DNA of 64,000 nt from Rhodococcus sp. W8901 (GTDB lineage: Bacteria > Actinomycetota > Actinomycetes > Mycobacteriales > Mycobacteriaceae), in NCBI RefSeq assembly GCF_013348805.1, contig NZ_CP054690.1, forward strand, positions 1,798,001-1,862,000, in the 5' to 3' direction. Shown here in pieces: positions 8,808-16,597 of the stretch (its first letter is position 1; each line of letters begins with the position of its first letter). The notes under the pieces are model-generated. The model was not told the origin of the DNA and ran no database searches. It worked only from the letters and a program-made list of their open reading frames with translations. The translations under genes were made by a program, and so were the position numbers.

Positions 8808-9727
8808 GCATCACCGAAGCGTCGCGCACCTGGACGGACGCCAACAGTTGGGACCACCCGGTCTGGAGCATCGCGGAACTCGAGCGGGCCAAGGCCGGGC
8901 GCACCGTGTCGGTGGTGCTGCCGGCCCTCAACGAGGAGAAGACGGTCGCCGGTGTCGTCGACACCATCCACCCGCTGCTGGGCGGACTCGTCGACGAGCT
9001 GATCGTCCTGGACTCGGGCTCGTGCGACGCGACGGCCGAGCGCGCCGCGGCCGCCGGGGCGACGGTGATCAGCCGGGAGGACGCCGTCCCGGGACTCGCT
9101 CCGGTGCCGGGCAAGGGCGAGGTGCTGTGGCGTTCCATCGCCGCGAGCACCGGTGACCTCATCGCCTTCGTCGACTCCGACCTGGTCGAGCCCGATCCGG
9201 CGTTCGTCCCCAAGCTGCTGGGTCCGCTGCTCACGGTCGACGGGATCCATCTGGTCAAGGGCTACTACCGACGTCCGTTGCGGGTCAGCGGCACCGAGGA
9301 CGCCAACGGCGGAGGGCGGGTGACCGAACTGGTGGCCCGGCCGATGCTCGCGGCGCTGCGTCCCGAACTGACGTGCGTCCTGCAGCCGCTCGGTGGCGAG
9401 TACGCCGGCACGCGTGAGCTGCTGTCGTCGGTGCCGTTCGCGCCCGGCTACGGCGTCGAGATCGGGCTGCTGCTCGACACCTACGACCGTCTCGGGCTCG
9501 GCGCGATCGGCCAGGTCAATCTGGGTGTGCGCAAGCACCGGAACCGGCCGCTGTCCGAACTCGGCGTGATGAGCCGCCAGATCATCGGCACGATGCTGCG
9601 CCGGTGCGGTGTCGAGGACACCGGCGGCGGTCTGACCCAGTTCCTGGTGGACGGAGACTCGTTCGTGCCCGCCCGGACCGACGTCGCGCTCACCGATCGG
9701 CCGCCGATGAACACGATCCGTCCCTGA
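8804..9727 (+). CDS. gpgS: glucosyl-3-phosphoglycerate synthase
   Basis: The 307-residue GT-A glycosyltransferase (family GT81) shows VVLPALNEEKT (nucleotide-binding start), LDSGSCDAT and the metal-binding DSD at about residue 121. It transfers glucose from a nucleotide sugar to 3-phosphoglycerate, the first step of methylglucose lipopolysaccharide synthesis. M. tuberculosis GpgS is slightly longer (about 324 residues). The ATG 8804 overlaps the folP2 stop, fixing both the start and the operon. Confidence 0.93.
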   Translation: MSITEASRTWTDANSWDHPVWSIAELERAKAGRTVSVVLPALNEEKTVAGVVDTIHPLLGGLVDELIVLDSGSCDATAERAAAAGATVISREDAVPGLAPVPGKGEVLWRSIAASTGDLIAFVDSDLVEPDPAFVPKLLGPLLTVDGIHLVKGYYRRPLRVSGTEDANGGGRVTELVARPMLAALRPELTCVLQPLGGEYAGTRELLSSVPFAPGYGVEIGLLLDTYDRLGLGAIGQVNLGVRKHRNRPLSELGVMSRQIIGTMLRRCGVEDTGGGLTQFLVDGDSFVPARTDVALTDRPPMNTIRP

Positions 9728-9765
9728 CTGCCGCGCGCGGCGACGTTCCTGTCGGTGGTTCGTGA

Positions 9766-9771
9766 CAGTAT
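9766..9771 (+). promoter_or_regulatory. -10-like element, leaderless promoter of DivIVA-like gene
   Basis: CAGTAT ends 6 nt before ATG 9778. The spacer CGGGGC resembles the GGGGGC before folP2 and mrp. Confidence 0.4.
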
Positions 9772-9777
9772 CGGGGC

Positions 9778-10122
9778 ATGCTGACGGTCCTTCTGTACCT
9801 GTTGATCATGGTGCTGGTCGGTGGCCTGCTGTACTTCGCCGCGAGCATGGTGTTCGGCCGTTCCGAGGAGTTGCCGCCGCTGCCGGCCGGCACCACCGCG
9901 ACGGTGCTCCCCGCCGAGGGCGTCACCGGCTCCGACGTGCGCGCGCTCCGATTCCAGCAGACGCTGCGCGGGTACAAGGCGAGTGAGGTGGACTGGGCGC
10001 TCGACCGTCTCGGTCGGGAGATCGATTCCCTGAGAGCGCAATTGGAGACTCGGGTAGGCCCTGCGCCGGCCGATCGCGGCGAGGCCGCGGACGGGTCCGA
10101 CAGTGCGGAGCCGGAGCGGTGA
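9778..10122 (+). CDS. small membrane-anchored DivIVA-domain protein (Rv1209-like)
   Basis: The 114-residue protein has one N-terminal transmembrane helix (residues 2-22). After a short linker comes a DivIVA-type segment, LRFQQTLRGYKASEVDWALDR, at about 60-80, then a short coiled-coil stretch and an acidic tail. The F-x4-RGY-x2-x-EVD pattern is typical of the DivIVA N-terminal motif. This suggests a role in polar or septal wall growth at the membrane. It overlaps the tag start by 4 nt (GTGA). Confidence 0.85.
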   Translation: MLTVLLYLLIMVLVGGLLYFAASMVFGRSEELPPLPAGTTATVLPAEGVTGSDVRALRFQQTLRGYKASEVDWALDRLGREIDSLRAQLETRVGPAPADRGEAADGSDSAEPER

Positions 10123-10718
10123 GCGCCGTCGGGATCGACGTCGGCGCACCGCCGGAAGAGCGGGTGCGTTGCCCCTGGGCCACCGACACCGACGGCTCCC
10201 GAATCTACAGCGACTACCACGATTTCGAGTGGGGGCAGCCGCTGCACGGCCGCGACGAATTGTTCGAGCGGCTGTGCCTCGAGGCGTTCCAGTCGGGGCT
10301 GTCCTGGATCACCATCCTGCGCAAGCGGCCGGCGTTCCGGGACGCGTTCGCGGACTTCGACCCCGAGATCGTCGCGGCCTACACGGAGTCCGACGTCGAC
10401 CGCTTGCTGGGCGACGCACGGATCGTCCGGAACCGGGCGAAGATCGAGGCCGTGATCGGCAATGCCCGTGCGGTCCTGGATTTGGCCGACACCGATCTCG
10501 ACACGCTGTTGTGGTCGTTCGAACCGCCGCGGCGCGCGCGGCGGTTCGAGCGAGTCGACGATGTTCCGGCGGTCACGCCCGAGTCCACCTCGATGGCCAA
10601 GGAACTGAAACGTCGGGGCTTTCGTTTCGTGGGCCCTACCACGGCATATGCGCTCATGCAGGCCACCGGGATGGTCGACGACCACATCGCGGCGTGCTGG
10701 GTGGAACCCGGCCTGTGA
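10119..10718 (+). CDS. tag: DNA-3-methyladenine glycosylase I
   Basis: The 199-residue enzyme excises 3-methyladenine in base-excision repair. The zinc-snap ligands of E. coli Tag are all present: Cys in VRCPW (about residue 18), His in YHDFEW and the C-terminal HIAAC pair. The catalytic Glu is in CLEAFQSGLSW. GTG 10119 overlaps the preceding stop, making a two-gene operon with the DivIVA-like gene. Confidence 0.93.
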   Translation: MSAVGIDVGAPPEERVRCPWATDTDGSRIYSDYHDFEWGQPLHGRDELFERLCLEAFQSGLSWITILRKRPAFRDAFADFDPEIVAAYTESDVDRLLGDARIVRNRAKIEAVIGNARAVLDLADTDLDTLLWSFEPPRRARRFERVDDVPAVTPESTSMAKELKRRGFRFVGPTTAYALMQATGMVDDHIAACWVEPGL

Positions 10719-10792
10719 CGCTGTCTGATTCGGGTGGTTTTGTGCCTCAGCTTCCCGGCAACCCACTCGATAGGGAAGAATGGACTCCAGAG

Positions 10793-10813
10793 CCTCGCTA
10801 ATTGCTGGCGAGG
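10793..10813. other. short hairpin between tag and the DUF3117 gene
   Basis: CCTCGC (10793-10798) pairs with GCGAGG (10808-10813) around a 9-nt loop. There is no U-tract. It is either a weak terminator for tag or a leader element of the DUF3117 transcript. Confidence 0.3.
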
Positions 10814-10871
10814 TATCCACGGTAACCCGAGGCGCTAGAAAAGTCCGGCGCAGATTTGGAGGGAGCAGAGG

Positions 10872-11039
10872 ATGGCGGCCATGAAGCCCCGGACCGGGGA
10901 CGGTCCCCTCGAGGCAACCAAAGAGGGACGAGGAATCGTCATGAGGGTTCCACTCGAGGGCGGTGGACGTCTGGTCGTCGAACTCACCCCGGAGGAAGCA
11001 GCAGCGCTCGGGGACGAACTCAAGGGTGTCACCAGCTAG
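10872..11039 (+). CDS. DUF3117 protein (Rv1211-like), 55 residues
   Basis: The short protein MAAMKPRTGDGPLEATKEGR... ends in ELKGVTS and is nearly invariant across mycolata (family knowledge). It has no transmembrane helix. The start ATG 10872 is preceded by a purine-rich GGAGGGAGCAGAGG; a second ATG three codons in is possible. It is monocistronic, with a terminator hairpin just downstream. Function is unknown. Confidence 0.88.
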   Translation: MAAMKPRTGDGPLEATKEGRGIVMRVPLEGGGRLVVELTPEEAAALGDELKGVTS

Positions 11040-11061
11040 CGGATCAACCCTCTTCGGCGTT

Positions 11062-11091
11062 CCGGCCGGGTCGGCAAGACGACCCGGCCGG
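11062..11091. terminator. hairpin terminator after the DUF3117 gene
   Basis: CCGGCCGGGTC pairs perfectly with GACCCGGCCGG across an 8-nt loop, 22 nt after the stop. The lack of a strong U-tract is common in actinobacteria. Confidence 0.65.
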
Positions 11092-11119
11092 AGACGTTGA
11101 TGCGTGATCGGACGAACGG

Positions 11120-12004
11120 GTGATCTCCGGAAAGGGCACGGCGGTACAGGTGCTGGCGGATGTGTGCGCGCTACTCGCGTGCCCGCAGTGCGGCGACGAG
11201 TTGGATCTGGCCGATCGTGCCCTGGTGTGCGCGCGTGGCCACAGCTTCGACATCGCGCGGCAGGGATACGTCACGTTGCTGACCGGTGCCGCGACCAAGT
11301 TCACCGGGGACAGCCCCGAGATGATCGCTGCGCGCTGCGATTTCCTCGACGCAGGGCACTTCGACCCGCTCATGACCGCGGTCGCCGAGGCCGTCGTGCA
11401 GACGACGGACGATGGTGTCGATCCCCGCATCCTCGAGATCGGTGCCGGCACCGGGCATTATCTCGCCCGCGTCCTGGACGCGTCGGCGTCCGCGCAGGGC
11501 ATCGGGCTCGACGTCTCCAAGCCCGCGGCGCGGCGACTGGCCCGGGCGCATCCGCGTGCCGCCGCCGTCGTCGCCGATGTGTGGCGGCAACTGCCCGTGC
11601 AGGACGCCGCCCTCACTCATGTCCTCTCGATCTTCGCGCCGCGCAACGCCGCCGAGATCGACCGGGTTCTGACGGACGGGGGCACCCTCGTCGTGCTCAC
11701 ACCCACGGACCGGCACCTCGTCGAGCTCGTGGAGCTGCTCGGCATGGTCAGGGTCGACGACCGCAAGGTCGAGCGGCTGGGAGAGACCGTCGCCGGACGG
11801 TTCGAACGGGTTCACCGCACGCCCGTCGAGACCCGGATGATGCTCTCGCACCGGGATCTCGAGAACCTCGTGGGAATGGGGCCGTCCGCCCGTCATCTCA
11901 CGGCCGAGCGCCGAACCGATGCGATCGCGGCGCTGCCCCAACCGTTCCCGGTGACGGCATCGGTGGTCGTCTCGACCTATCGGCGGTCGAGGACCTCGGT
12001 GTAG
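11120..12004 (+). CDS. RlmA-family 23S rRNA (guanine-N1) methyltransferase
   Basis: The 294-residue protein begins with a zinc-ribbon, ACPQCG and CARGHSFD (about residues 20-43), followed by GYVTLLTG and a SAM-binding ILEIGAGTGHYL near 105. This layout is that of RlmA(I)/RlmA(II)(TlrB), which methylate G745 or G748 of 23S rRNA; RlmA(II) gives tylosin resistance. Which position is methylated cannot be told. GTG 11120 is used; an in-frame GTG 11 codons downstream is an alternative. Its last 28 bp overlap the 3' end of glgA, convergently. Confidence 0.82.
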   Translation: MISGKGTAVQVLADVCALLACPQCGDELDLADRALVCARGHSFDIARQGYVTLLTGAATKFTGDSPEMIAARCDFLDAGHFDPLMTAVAEAVVQTTDDGVDPRILEIGAGTGHYLARVLDASASAQGIGLDVSKPAARRLARAHPRAAAVVADVWRQLPVQDAALTHVLSIFAPRNAAEIDRVLTDGGTLVVLTPTDRHLVELVELLGMVRVDDRKVERLGETVAGRFERVHRTPVETRMMLSHRDLENLVGMGPSARHLTAERRTDAIAALPQPFPVTASVVVSTYRRSRTSV

Positions 12005-13149
12005 ACGTCCAGGGTCTGCTGCGCGATACGGGCCCACGAGAACTCCGCCGTCGCCCGCAGCCGGCCCGCCCGCCCCATCTCCGCGGCTCGGTCCGGATCG
12101 GTCGCCACCTCGTTGACGGCTGCCGCAAGCGCGTGCTCGAACGCCCCCGGCTCGTACGAGTTGTAGTGGACCAGCCGACCGGTGACGCCGTCCTCCACCA
12201 CTTCGGGAATCCCGCCGACGTCGGAGGCGACCACCGCGGTTTCGCACGCCATGGCCTCGAGGTTCACGATCCCCAACGGTTCGTACACCGACGGGCACAC
12301 GAATACCGTCGCGGCGGAGAGCATTTCCCGCACCTGCGTGGTGGGGAGCATGTCCCGGATCCAGAAGACCCCGCCGCGTCGCGCGGTGAGGCGCGCGACG
12401 GCCGCCTCGGTTTCCGCGGCCAACTCGGCGGTGTCGGGTGCACCCGCGCACAACACCAGCTGGATCGCCGGGTCGAAGTCGTGTGCCGCGGCGACCAGAT
12501 GGCCGAGCCCCTTCTGCCGGGTGATCCGTCCGACGAAGACCACGATGGGCCGCGCGGGATCGATGCCGTGTGTCGCCAGCACCGAGACGGCGTTCGGCTC
12601 GGCCGGACCGGGATACCACGCGCCGGCGTCGATGCCGTTGTGCACCACGTGCACCCGGGCCGGATCGATCGCCGGATACGTGTCGAGGACGTCGGCACGC
12701 ATGCCCGCGCTGACCGCGATCACCGCGTCGGCGTGCTCCATCGCGTTGCGCTCGGACCACGATGACACCCGGTAGCCGCCACCGAGCTGCTCGGCTTTCC
12801 ACGGCCGCCGCGGCTCCAGGGAGTGCGCGGTGACGATGTGCGGGACGTCGTAGAGTTCGCCCGCCAGATGCCCGGCGAGACCGGTGTACCAAGTGTGCGA
12901 GTGCGCGACGTCGGCGCCGCCCACGGCGTACGCCATCCGCAGTTCGGCCGACAGGGTGCTCAGGGCCGGATTGGCGCCGGCGAGGGCGGGATCGGGGCCG
13001 TGGACGAACGCACCGTCGCGGGGCGCACCCATGCAGTGCACGTCGACATCGCACAGCCGCTGCAGGTGGGTGACCAGTTCGGTGACGTGGACACCGGCGC
13101 CACCGTAGATCTCCGGGGGGTACTCCTTCGTCATCATCGCGACCCGCAC
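11977..13149 (-). CDS. glgA: GT4 glycosyltransferase, glycogen synthase GlgA/GlgM type
   Basis: The 390-residue enzyme is the Rv1212c type: it starts [14 protein letters not shown] (acceptor loop), has [11 protein letters not shown] at about 215, and ends with the E-x7-E motif [11 protein letters not shown] near 305. Mycobacterial members use ADP-glucose and glucose 1-phosphate to make maltose 1-phosphate, or elongate alpha-glucan. GTG 13149 is fixed by a leaderless -10. It is divergent from glgC, which makes its ADP-glucose donor. Confidence 0.92.
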   Translation of the reverse strand: MRVAMMTKEYPPEIYGGAGVHVTELVTHLQRLCDVDVHCMGAPRDGAFVHGPDPALAGANPALSTLSAELRMAYAVGGADVAHSHTWYTGLAGHLAGELYDVPHIVTAHSLEPRRPWKAEQLGGGYRVSSWSERNAMEHADAVIAVSAGMRADVLDTYPAIDPARVHVVHNGIDAGAWYPGPAEPNAVSVLATHGIDPARPIVVFVGRITRQKGLGHLVAAAHDFDPAIQLVLCAGAPDTAELAAETEAAVARLTARRGGVFWIRDMLPTTQVREMLSAATVFVCPSVYEPLGIVNLEAMACETAVVASDVGGIPEVVEDGVTGRLVHYNSYEPGAFEHALAAAVNEVATDPDRAAEMGRAGRLRATAEFSWARIAQQTLDVYTEVLDRR

Positions 13150-13155
13150 CGGCTA

Positions 13156-13161
13156 AACGTA
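13156..13161 (-). promoter_or_regulatory. -10 element, leaderless glgA promoter
   Basis: TACGTT on the minus strand ends 6 nt before GTG 13149. Confidence 0.55.
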
Positions 13162-13164
13162 ACC

Positions 13165-13182
13165 GCCGGAACCCGTTCCGGC
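13165..13182. promoter_or_regulatory. perfect palindrome between glgA and glgC
   Basis: GCCGGAACCCGTTCCGGC has 8-bp arms around CC. It sits just upstream of the glgA -10 and 54 bp before the glgC -10, so it could act as a shared operator. Confidence 0.45.
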
Positions 13183-13235
13183 CAGCACGACCCCGCCTGT
13201 TCGGGGCAATGCTGGCGGCGGTCGGGGCTGGCCGA

Positions 13236-13241
13236 TAGGTT
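13236..13241 (+). promoter_or_regulatory. -10 element, leaderless glgC promoter
   Basis: TAGGTT ends 7 nt before GTG 13249. Confidence 0.55.
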
Positions 13242-13248
13242 GACGGGT

Positions 13249-14463
13249 GTGAGGAGTCAGCCCCATGTGCTCGGGATCGTGCTCGCCGGTGGCGAGGGTA
13301 AGCGCTTGTACCCGCTCACCGCTGACCGCGCCAAGCCCGCAGTCCCCTTCGGTGGCGCCTACCGCCTCATCGACTTCGTGCTCAGCAATCTGGTGAATGC
13401 GGGGTACCTACGGATCTGCGTGCTCACCCAGTACAAGTCGCATTCCCTCGACCGGCACATCTCGCAGACGTGGCGGCTGTCCGGATTCGCCGGCGAGTAC
13501 ATCACCCCGGTACCTGCGCAGCAGCGGTTGGGCCCCCGCTGGTACACGGGCAGCGCCGACGCGATCTTCCAATCCCTCAACCTGGTCTACGACGAGGATC
13601 CCGAGTACATCGTCGTCTTCGGTGCCGACCATGTGTACCGGATGGATCCCGAGCAGATGGTGCAGCATCACATCGACTCGGGCGCGGGGGTCACCGTCGC
13701 CGGGATCCGGGTACCGCGCAGCGAAGCGTTCGCGTTCGGATGCATCGACAGCGACGAGACCGGCCGGATCACCCAGTTCCTCGAGAAGCCCGCACACCCG
13801 CCGGGAACGCCCGACGACCCCAATGTGACGTTCGCCTCGATGGGCAACTACGTCTTCACCACGAAGGTTCTCGTCGACGCGATCCGCGCCGACTCCGAGA
13901 ACTCCGATTCCGACCACGACATGGGCGGCGACATCATTCCGGCGCTCGTCGACGCCGGGCTCGCGTCGGTCTACGACTTCAAGAACAACGTGGTCCCCGG
14001 CGCGACGGACCGTGACCGCGGGTACTGGCGGGACGTGGGCACCATCGACGCGTTCTACGACGCGCACATGGACCTCGTCTCCGTCCATCCGGTGTTCAAC
14101 CTCTACAACCGGCGCTGGCCGATCCGGGGCGGTGCCGAGAACCTGGCGCCGGCGAAATTCGTCAAGGGCGGACTGGCACAGGAGTCCGTCGTCGGTGCCG
14201 GGTCGATCCTGTCCGCGGCCACCGTCCGGAACTCGGTGCTCAGCTCCAACGTCATGGTCGAGGACGGCGCCACCGTCGAGGGCAGCGTCCTGATGCCCGG
14301 CGTCCGGGTCGGCAAGGGTGCCGTGGTACGCCGCGCCATCCTCGACAAGAACGTCGTGGTCGGCGAGGGCGAGATCATCGGTGTCGACCTCGAACGGGAC
14401 CGCCAACGGTTCGCCGTCAGCAACGGCGGCGTCGTCACGATCGGAAAGGGCGTGTGGATCTAG
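13249..14463 (+). CDS. glgC: glucose-1-phosphate adenylyltransferase
   Basis: The 404-residue enzyme equals the M. tuberculosis GlgC length. It makes ADP-glucose from glucose 1-phosphate and ATP for glycogen and capsular alpha-glucan. The pyrophosphorylase loop [20 protein letters not shown] is at residues 14-33, [11 protein letters not shown] follows near 123, and the C-terminal third is a left-handed beta-helix with repeated hexapeptides. Upstream in-frame codons reach back into glgA, but the leaderless promoter fixes GTG 13249. Confidence 0.95.
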   Translation: MRSQPHVLGIVLAGGEGKRLYPLTADRAKPAVPFGGAYRLIDFVLSNLVNAGYLRICVLTQYKSHSLDRHISQTWRLSGFAGEYITPVPAQQRLGPRWYTGSADAIFQSLNLVYDEDPEYIVVFGADHVYRMDPEQMVQHHIDSGAGVTVAGIRVPRSEAFAFGCIDSDETGRITQFLEKPAHPPGTPDDPNVTFASMGNYVFTTKVLVDAIRADSENSDSDHDMGGDIIPALVDAGLASVYDFKNNVVPGATDRDRGYWRDVGTIDAFYDAHMDLVSVHPVFNLYNRRWPIRGGAENLAPAKFVKGGLAQESVVGAGSILSAATVRNSVLSSNVMVEDGATVEGSVLMPGVRVGKGAVVRRAILDKNVVVGEGEIIGVDLERDRQRFAVSNGGVVTIGKGVWI

Positions 14464-14482
14464 CCGCCGCCGGACCGCGCGT

Positions 14483-14499
14483 CCAGGCCGGTGGCCTGG
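14483..14499. terminator. short hairpin between convergent glgC and O-methyltransferase genes
   Basis: CCAGGCC and GGCCTGG pair perfectly around GGT, 20 nt after glgC and just before the stop of the facing gene. It may act in both directions. Confidence 0.45.
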
Positions 14500-14502
14500 G
14501 CG

Positions 14503-15135
14503 TCAGTGCCGGGCGGCGCAGAGCAGACCGTCGCCCACCGGGAACAGCACGCGGGTGAGCCGGTCGTCGTCGGCGATGGTCCGCGCGGCCTCCCGGACCG
14601 CGACCGTGGTGGCATCGCGCTGGCCCGGATCGGCCACACGGCCGCCCAGCAGCGCGTTGTGGAGCACGATCACGCCACCCGGGCGCAGCAACCGCACGCC
14701 CTCACGGACGAAGTGCGGGTGGTCGGCAGGGCAGTTGTCGACGAACACCAGGTCGTAGGCCGAATCGGCGAGGCGCGGCAGAACATCGAGGGCGCGGCCG
14801 TTGATCAGGCGGGTCCGGGACGGCGCGATGCCGGCCACTCGGAACGCCTGCTTGGCGGCACGCTGATGTTCGGGTTCGCTGTCGATCGTGGTGAGGACGC
14901 CGTCCTCGCGCATGCCACGGAGCAGCCACAACCCGCTGACGCCGGCGCCGGTTCCGACCTCGACAACGGTCTTCGCATCGAGCATCCTGGTGAAGAGCGC
15001 GAGTGCGGCACCGACCGGCGCAGGTACCGGCTCGGCACCGAGTTCCGCGGCTCGGTCCCGTGCGGTGGTCAGCATCTCGTCCTCGAGGATCGTGTCCTCG
15101 GTGTGGGTGAGAATCCGTTCGGCGTTCGTGTGCAC
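14503..15135 (-). CDS. O-methyltransferase (Rv1220c-like)
   Basis: The 210-residue protein is a class I SAM-dependent, catechol-O-methyltransferase-like enzyme. The SAM motif [16 protein letters not shown] is at about 60-75 and the [12 protein letters not shown] segment follows beta-4. In most relatives this reads as an acidic D-x-D metal site; here the second acid is replaced by Cys, so metal dependence is uncertain. GTG 15135 is chosen because TAGCCT lies 7 nt upstream. It is divergent from sigE, as in mycobacteria. Substrate is unknown. Confidence 0.87.
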   Translation of the reverse strand: MHTNAERILTHTEDTILEDEMLTTARDRAAELGAEPVPAPVGAALALFTRMLDAKTVVEVGTGAGVSGLWLLRGMREDGVLTTIDSEPEHQRAAKQAFRVAGIAPSRTRLINGRALDVLPRLADSAYDLVFVDNCPADHPHFVREGVRLLRPGGVIVLHNALLGGRVADPGQRDATTVAVREAARTIADDDRLTRVLFPVGDGLLCAARH

Positions 15136-15142
15136 GCAATAG

Positions 15143-15148
15143 AGGCTA
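15143..15148 (-). promoter_or_regulatory. -10 element, leaderless O-methyltransferase promoter
   Basis: TAGCCT on the minus strand ends 7 nt before GTG 15135. Confidence 0.55.
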
Positions 15149-15171
15149 GCCGCGCCGCGTTCCCGATTCCT

Positions 15172-15255
15172 CGAGGCTCGCTCGTCTGGACCCGTCGAGG
15201 CTCGCCTCGGCGCCATTGTGAGGCCCACCTCGGTGACATCGCGAGGCTCGCCTCG
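15172..15255. repeat. array of four GAGGC/GCCTC palindromes at about 23-bp spacing
   Basis: Copies start at 15172, 15196, 15219 and 15242. Copies two and four are identical (CGAGGCTCGCCTCG), copy one lacks one C in the right arm, and copy three has three changes but keeps both outer arms. Each is palindromic except for its two central bases. The array fills the gap between the O-methyltransferase promoter and the sigE promoter region. Confidence 0.7.
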
Positions 15256-15377
15256 GCAGAATTCTCAGCCCCCGCTCAGCTTGTTCATAGTGCGCACATA
15301 TCGGGGTACGACAGGCTGAGTGCAACGCCGGACGACTAGACCGCACGGCGTGAAGATCACGCTCCTCGCGGGCGGTG

Positions 15378-15403
15378 GGAACAATTCCGAGTTCTCGGTA
15401 GTT
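15378..15403 (+). promoter_or_regulatory. ECF-type promoter of sigE (GGAAC-N18-GTT)
   Basis: GGAAC at 15378-15382 and GTT at 15401-15403 match the mycobacterial SigE/SigH consensus with an 18-nt spacer. Transcription would start near 15410, giving a leader of about 55 nt. This fits autoregulation or SigH control. Confidence 0.6.
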
Positions 15404-15445
15404 GAACCTCCGCAATCCCGTGTCTCGTGATCAGCGGTCCTGAGT

Positions 15446-15464
15446 AGGAGGATCCACCCATCCT
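15446..15464 (+). promoter_or_regulatory. sigE ribosome-binding site with overlapping hairpin
   Basis: AGGAGG (15446-15451) is 14 nt from the ATG. AGGAT (15449-15453) and ATCCT (15460-15464) can pair around CCACCC. Folding would either mask part of the site or bring it nearer to the start. Confidence 0.35.
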
Positions 15465-15465
15465 G

Positions 15466-16137
15466 ATGATCAATGCCGAACGCACACCCACCGACACCGC
15501 CGAAGGAATCGCGGCGGGCACAGATTCTGGTGTGTCCGCAGTCGGCATCGATGTCGAATGCCCCGAACCGACCGGCACGGCCGCGTTCGACGCTACGGGT
15601 GACCGGGCCGCGATGCCGTCGTGGGACGAGTTGGTCCGCGAGCACGGCGACCGCGTCTACCGGCTGGCCTACCGCCTCTCGGGCAACGCGCAGGACGCCG
15701 AGGACCTGACGCAGGACACGTTCATCCGTGTCTTCCGGTCGCTGCAGAACTACCAGCCCGGCACGTTCGAGGGTTGGCTGCACCGGATCACCACGAACCT
15801 CTTCCTGGACATGGTGCGTCGTCGCAACCGCATCCGGATGGAGGCGCTGCCCGAGGACTACGACCGGGTCCCGTCGGATTCGCCGAACCCCGAGCAGATC
15901 TACCACGACGCGCGTCTGGCACCCGACCTGCAGTCGGCGCTGGATTCGCTGGCTCCCGAGTTCCGTGCCGCGGTGGTCCTGTGTGACATCGAGGGACTGT
16001 CGTACGAGGAGATCGGTGCGACACTGGGAGTCAAGCTGGGTACTGTTCGCAGCAGGATTCATCGCGGACGACAGGCATTGCGTGACCACCTGGCCGCGAA
16101 TGGGAAGGTTGACTCCGATCAGATCGGTGTCGGGTAG
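15466..16137 (+). CDS. sigE: ECF sigma factor SigE
   Basis: The 223-residue sigma factor directs the envelope-stress regulon. Region 2 runs from about residue 63 ([35 protein letters not shown]), and region 4 contains the helix-turn-helix [26 protein letters not shown] near 185. From FDATGD onward it closely follows M. tuberculosis SigE from memory. The ATG 15466 is 14 nt from AGGAGG, which is unusually far; an AGGAT/ATCCT hairpin between them could shorten that distance. It is followed by rseA and htrA. Confidence 0.95.
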   Translation: MINAERTPTDTAEGIAAGTDSGVSAVGIDVECPEPTGTAAFDATGDRAAMPSWDELVREHGDRVYRLAYRLSGNAQDAEDLTQDTFIRVFRSLQNYQPGTFEGWLHRITTNLFLDMVRRRNRIRMEALPEDYDRVPSDSPNPEQIYHDARLAPDLQSALDSLAPEFRAAVVLCDIEGLSYEEIGATLGVKLGTVRSRIHRGRQALRDHLAANGKVDSDQIGVG

Positions 16138-16154
16138 TGGTGCAGGAGGGTTTG

Positions 16155-16514
16155 ATGACGCAGGCGCGCAGACCTCGTCAGTTCGGCTCCACTGAACACC
16201 TGGCGAGCGAGGCGATCGCCTCGTACGTGGACGGCGAACTCCGCATGAATGCGTATCTGCGTGCCTCCCAGCACCTGGCCTTGTGTCCCGACTGCGCCGC
16301 GGAGGTCGATGCCCAGCAGCAGGCGCGGATCGCGCTGCGGCATGCCGGCGAGGTCGCCATGCCCAGTTCCCTGCTCGGTCTGCTGAGCCAGATTCCGCGC
16401 TGTCACGTGCCCGACCCCGAGGACACGCCCGCACGGGATTCCGCTCCGGGCATCATCTCGTTCGACCGGGACAGCGACATTTCCCGTCGCTGGCCGTTCC
16501 GTCGGCGCCGCTGA
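16155..16514 (+). CDS. rseA: anti-sigma-E factor RseA
   Basis: The 119-residue protein contains the zinc anti-sigma motif H-x3-C-x2-C (HLALCPDC, about residues 38-45), which binds SigE and is redox sensitive in mycobacteria. There is no transmembrane helix, as in M. tuberculosis RseA, and the tail is arginine-rich. ATG 16155 has AGGAGGG four nt upstream, so it is preferred over GTG 16137, which would overlap the sigE stop. Co-transcription with sigE is likely. Confidence 0.92.
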   Translation: MTQARRPRQFGSTEHLASEAIASYVDGELRMNAYLRASQHLALCPDCAAEVDAQQQARIALRHAGEVAMPSSLLGLLSQIPRCHVPDPEDTPARDSAPGIISFDRDSDISRRWPFRRRR

Positions 16515-16548
16515 CGGTGCCTCCCGGCACACCGCTGTCCTGATCGGT

Positions 16549-16554
16549 GATACT
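16549..16554 (+). promoter_or_regulatory. -10 element upstream of the htrA leader peptide
   Basis: GATACT ends 7 nt before GTG 16562, which opens an 11-codon reading frame ending at the htrA start. Confidence 0.4.
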
Positions 16555-16561
16555 GGCATGC

Positions 16562-16597
16562 GTGACTGACGCACACGAGGGGGACATGCGCGCGTGA
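16562..16597 (+). CDS. candidate 11-codon leader peptide coupled to htrA
   Basis: GTG 16562 opens VTDAHEGDMRA, whose TGA (16595-16597) overlaps the htrA GTG as GTGA. The start is correctly spaced from a -10 hexamer for leaderless translation. A GAGGGGG inside this frame is about 10 nt before the htrA start and could serve as its ribosome-binding site. It could be chance, but the exact stop/start overlap suggests translational coupling. Confidence 0.4.
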   Translation: MTDAHEGDMRA

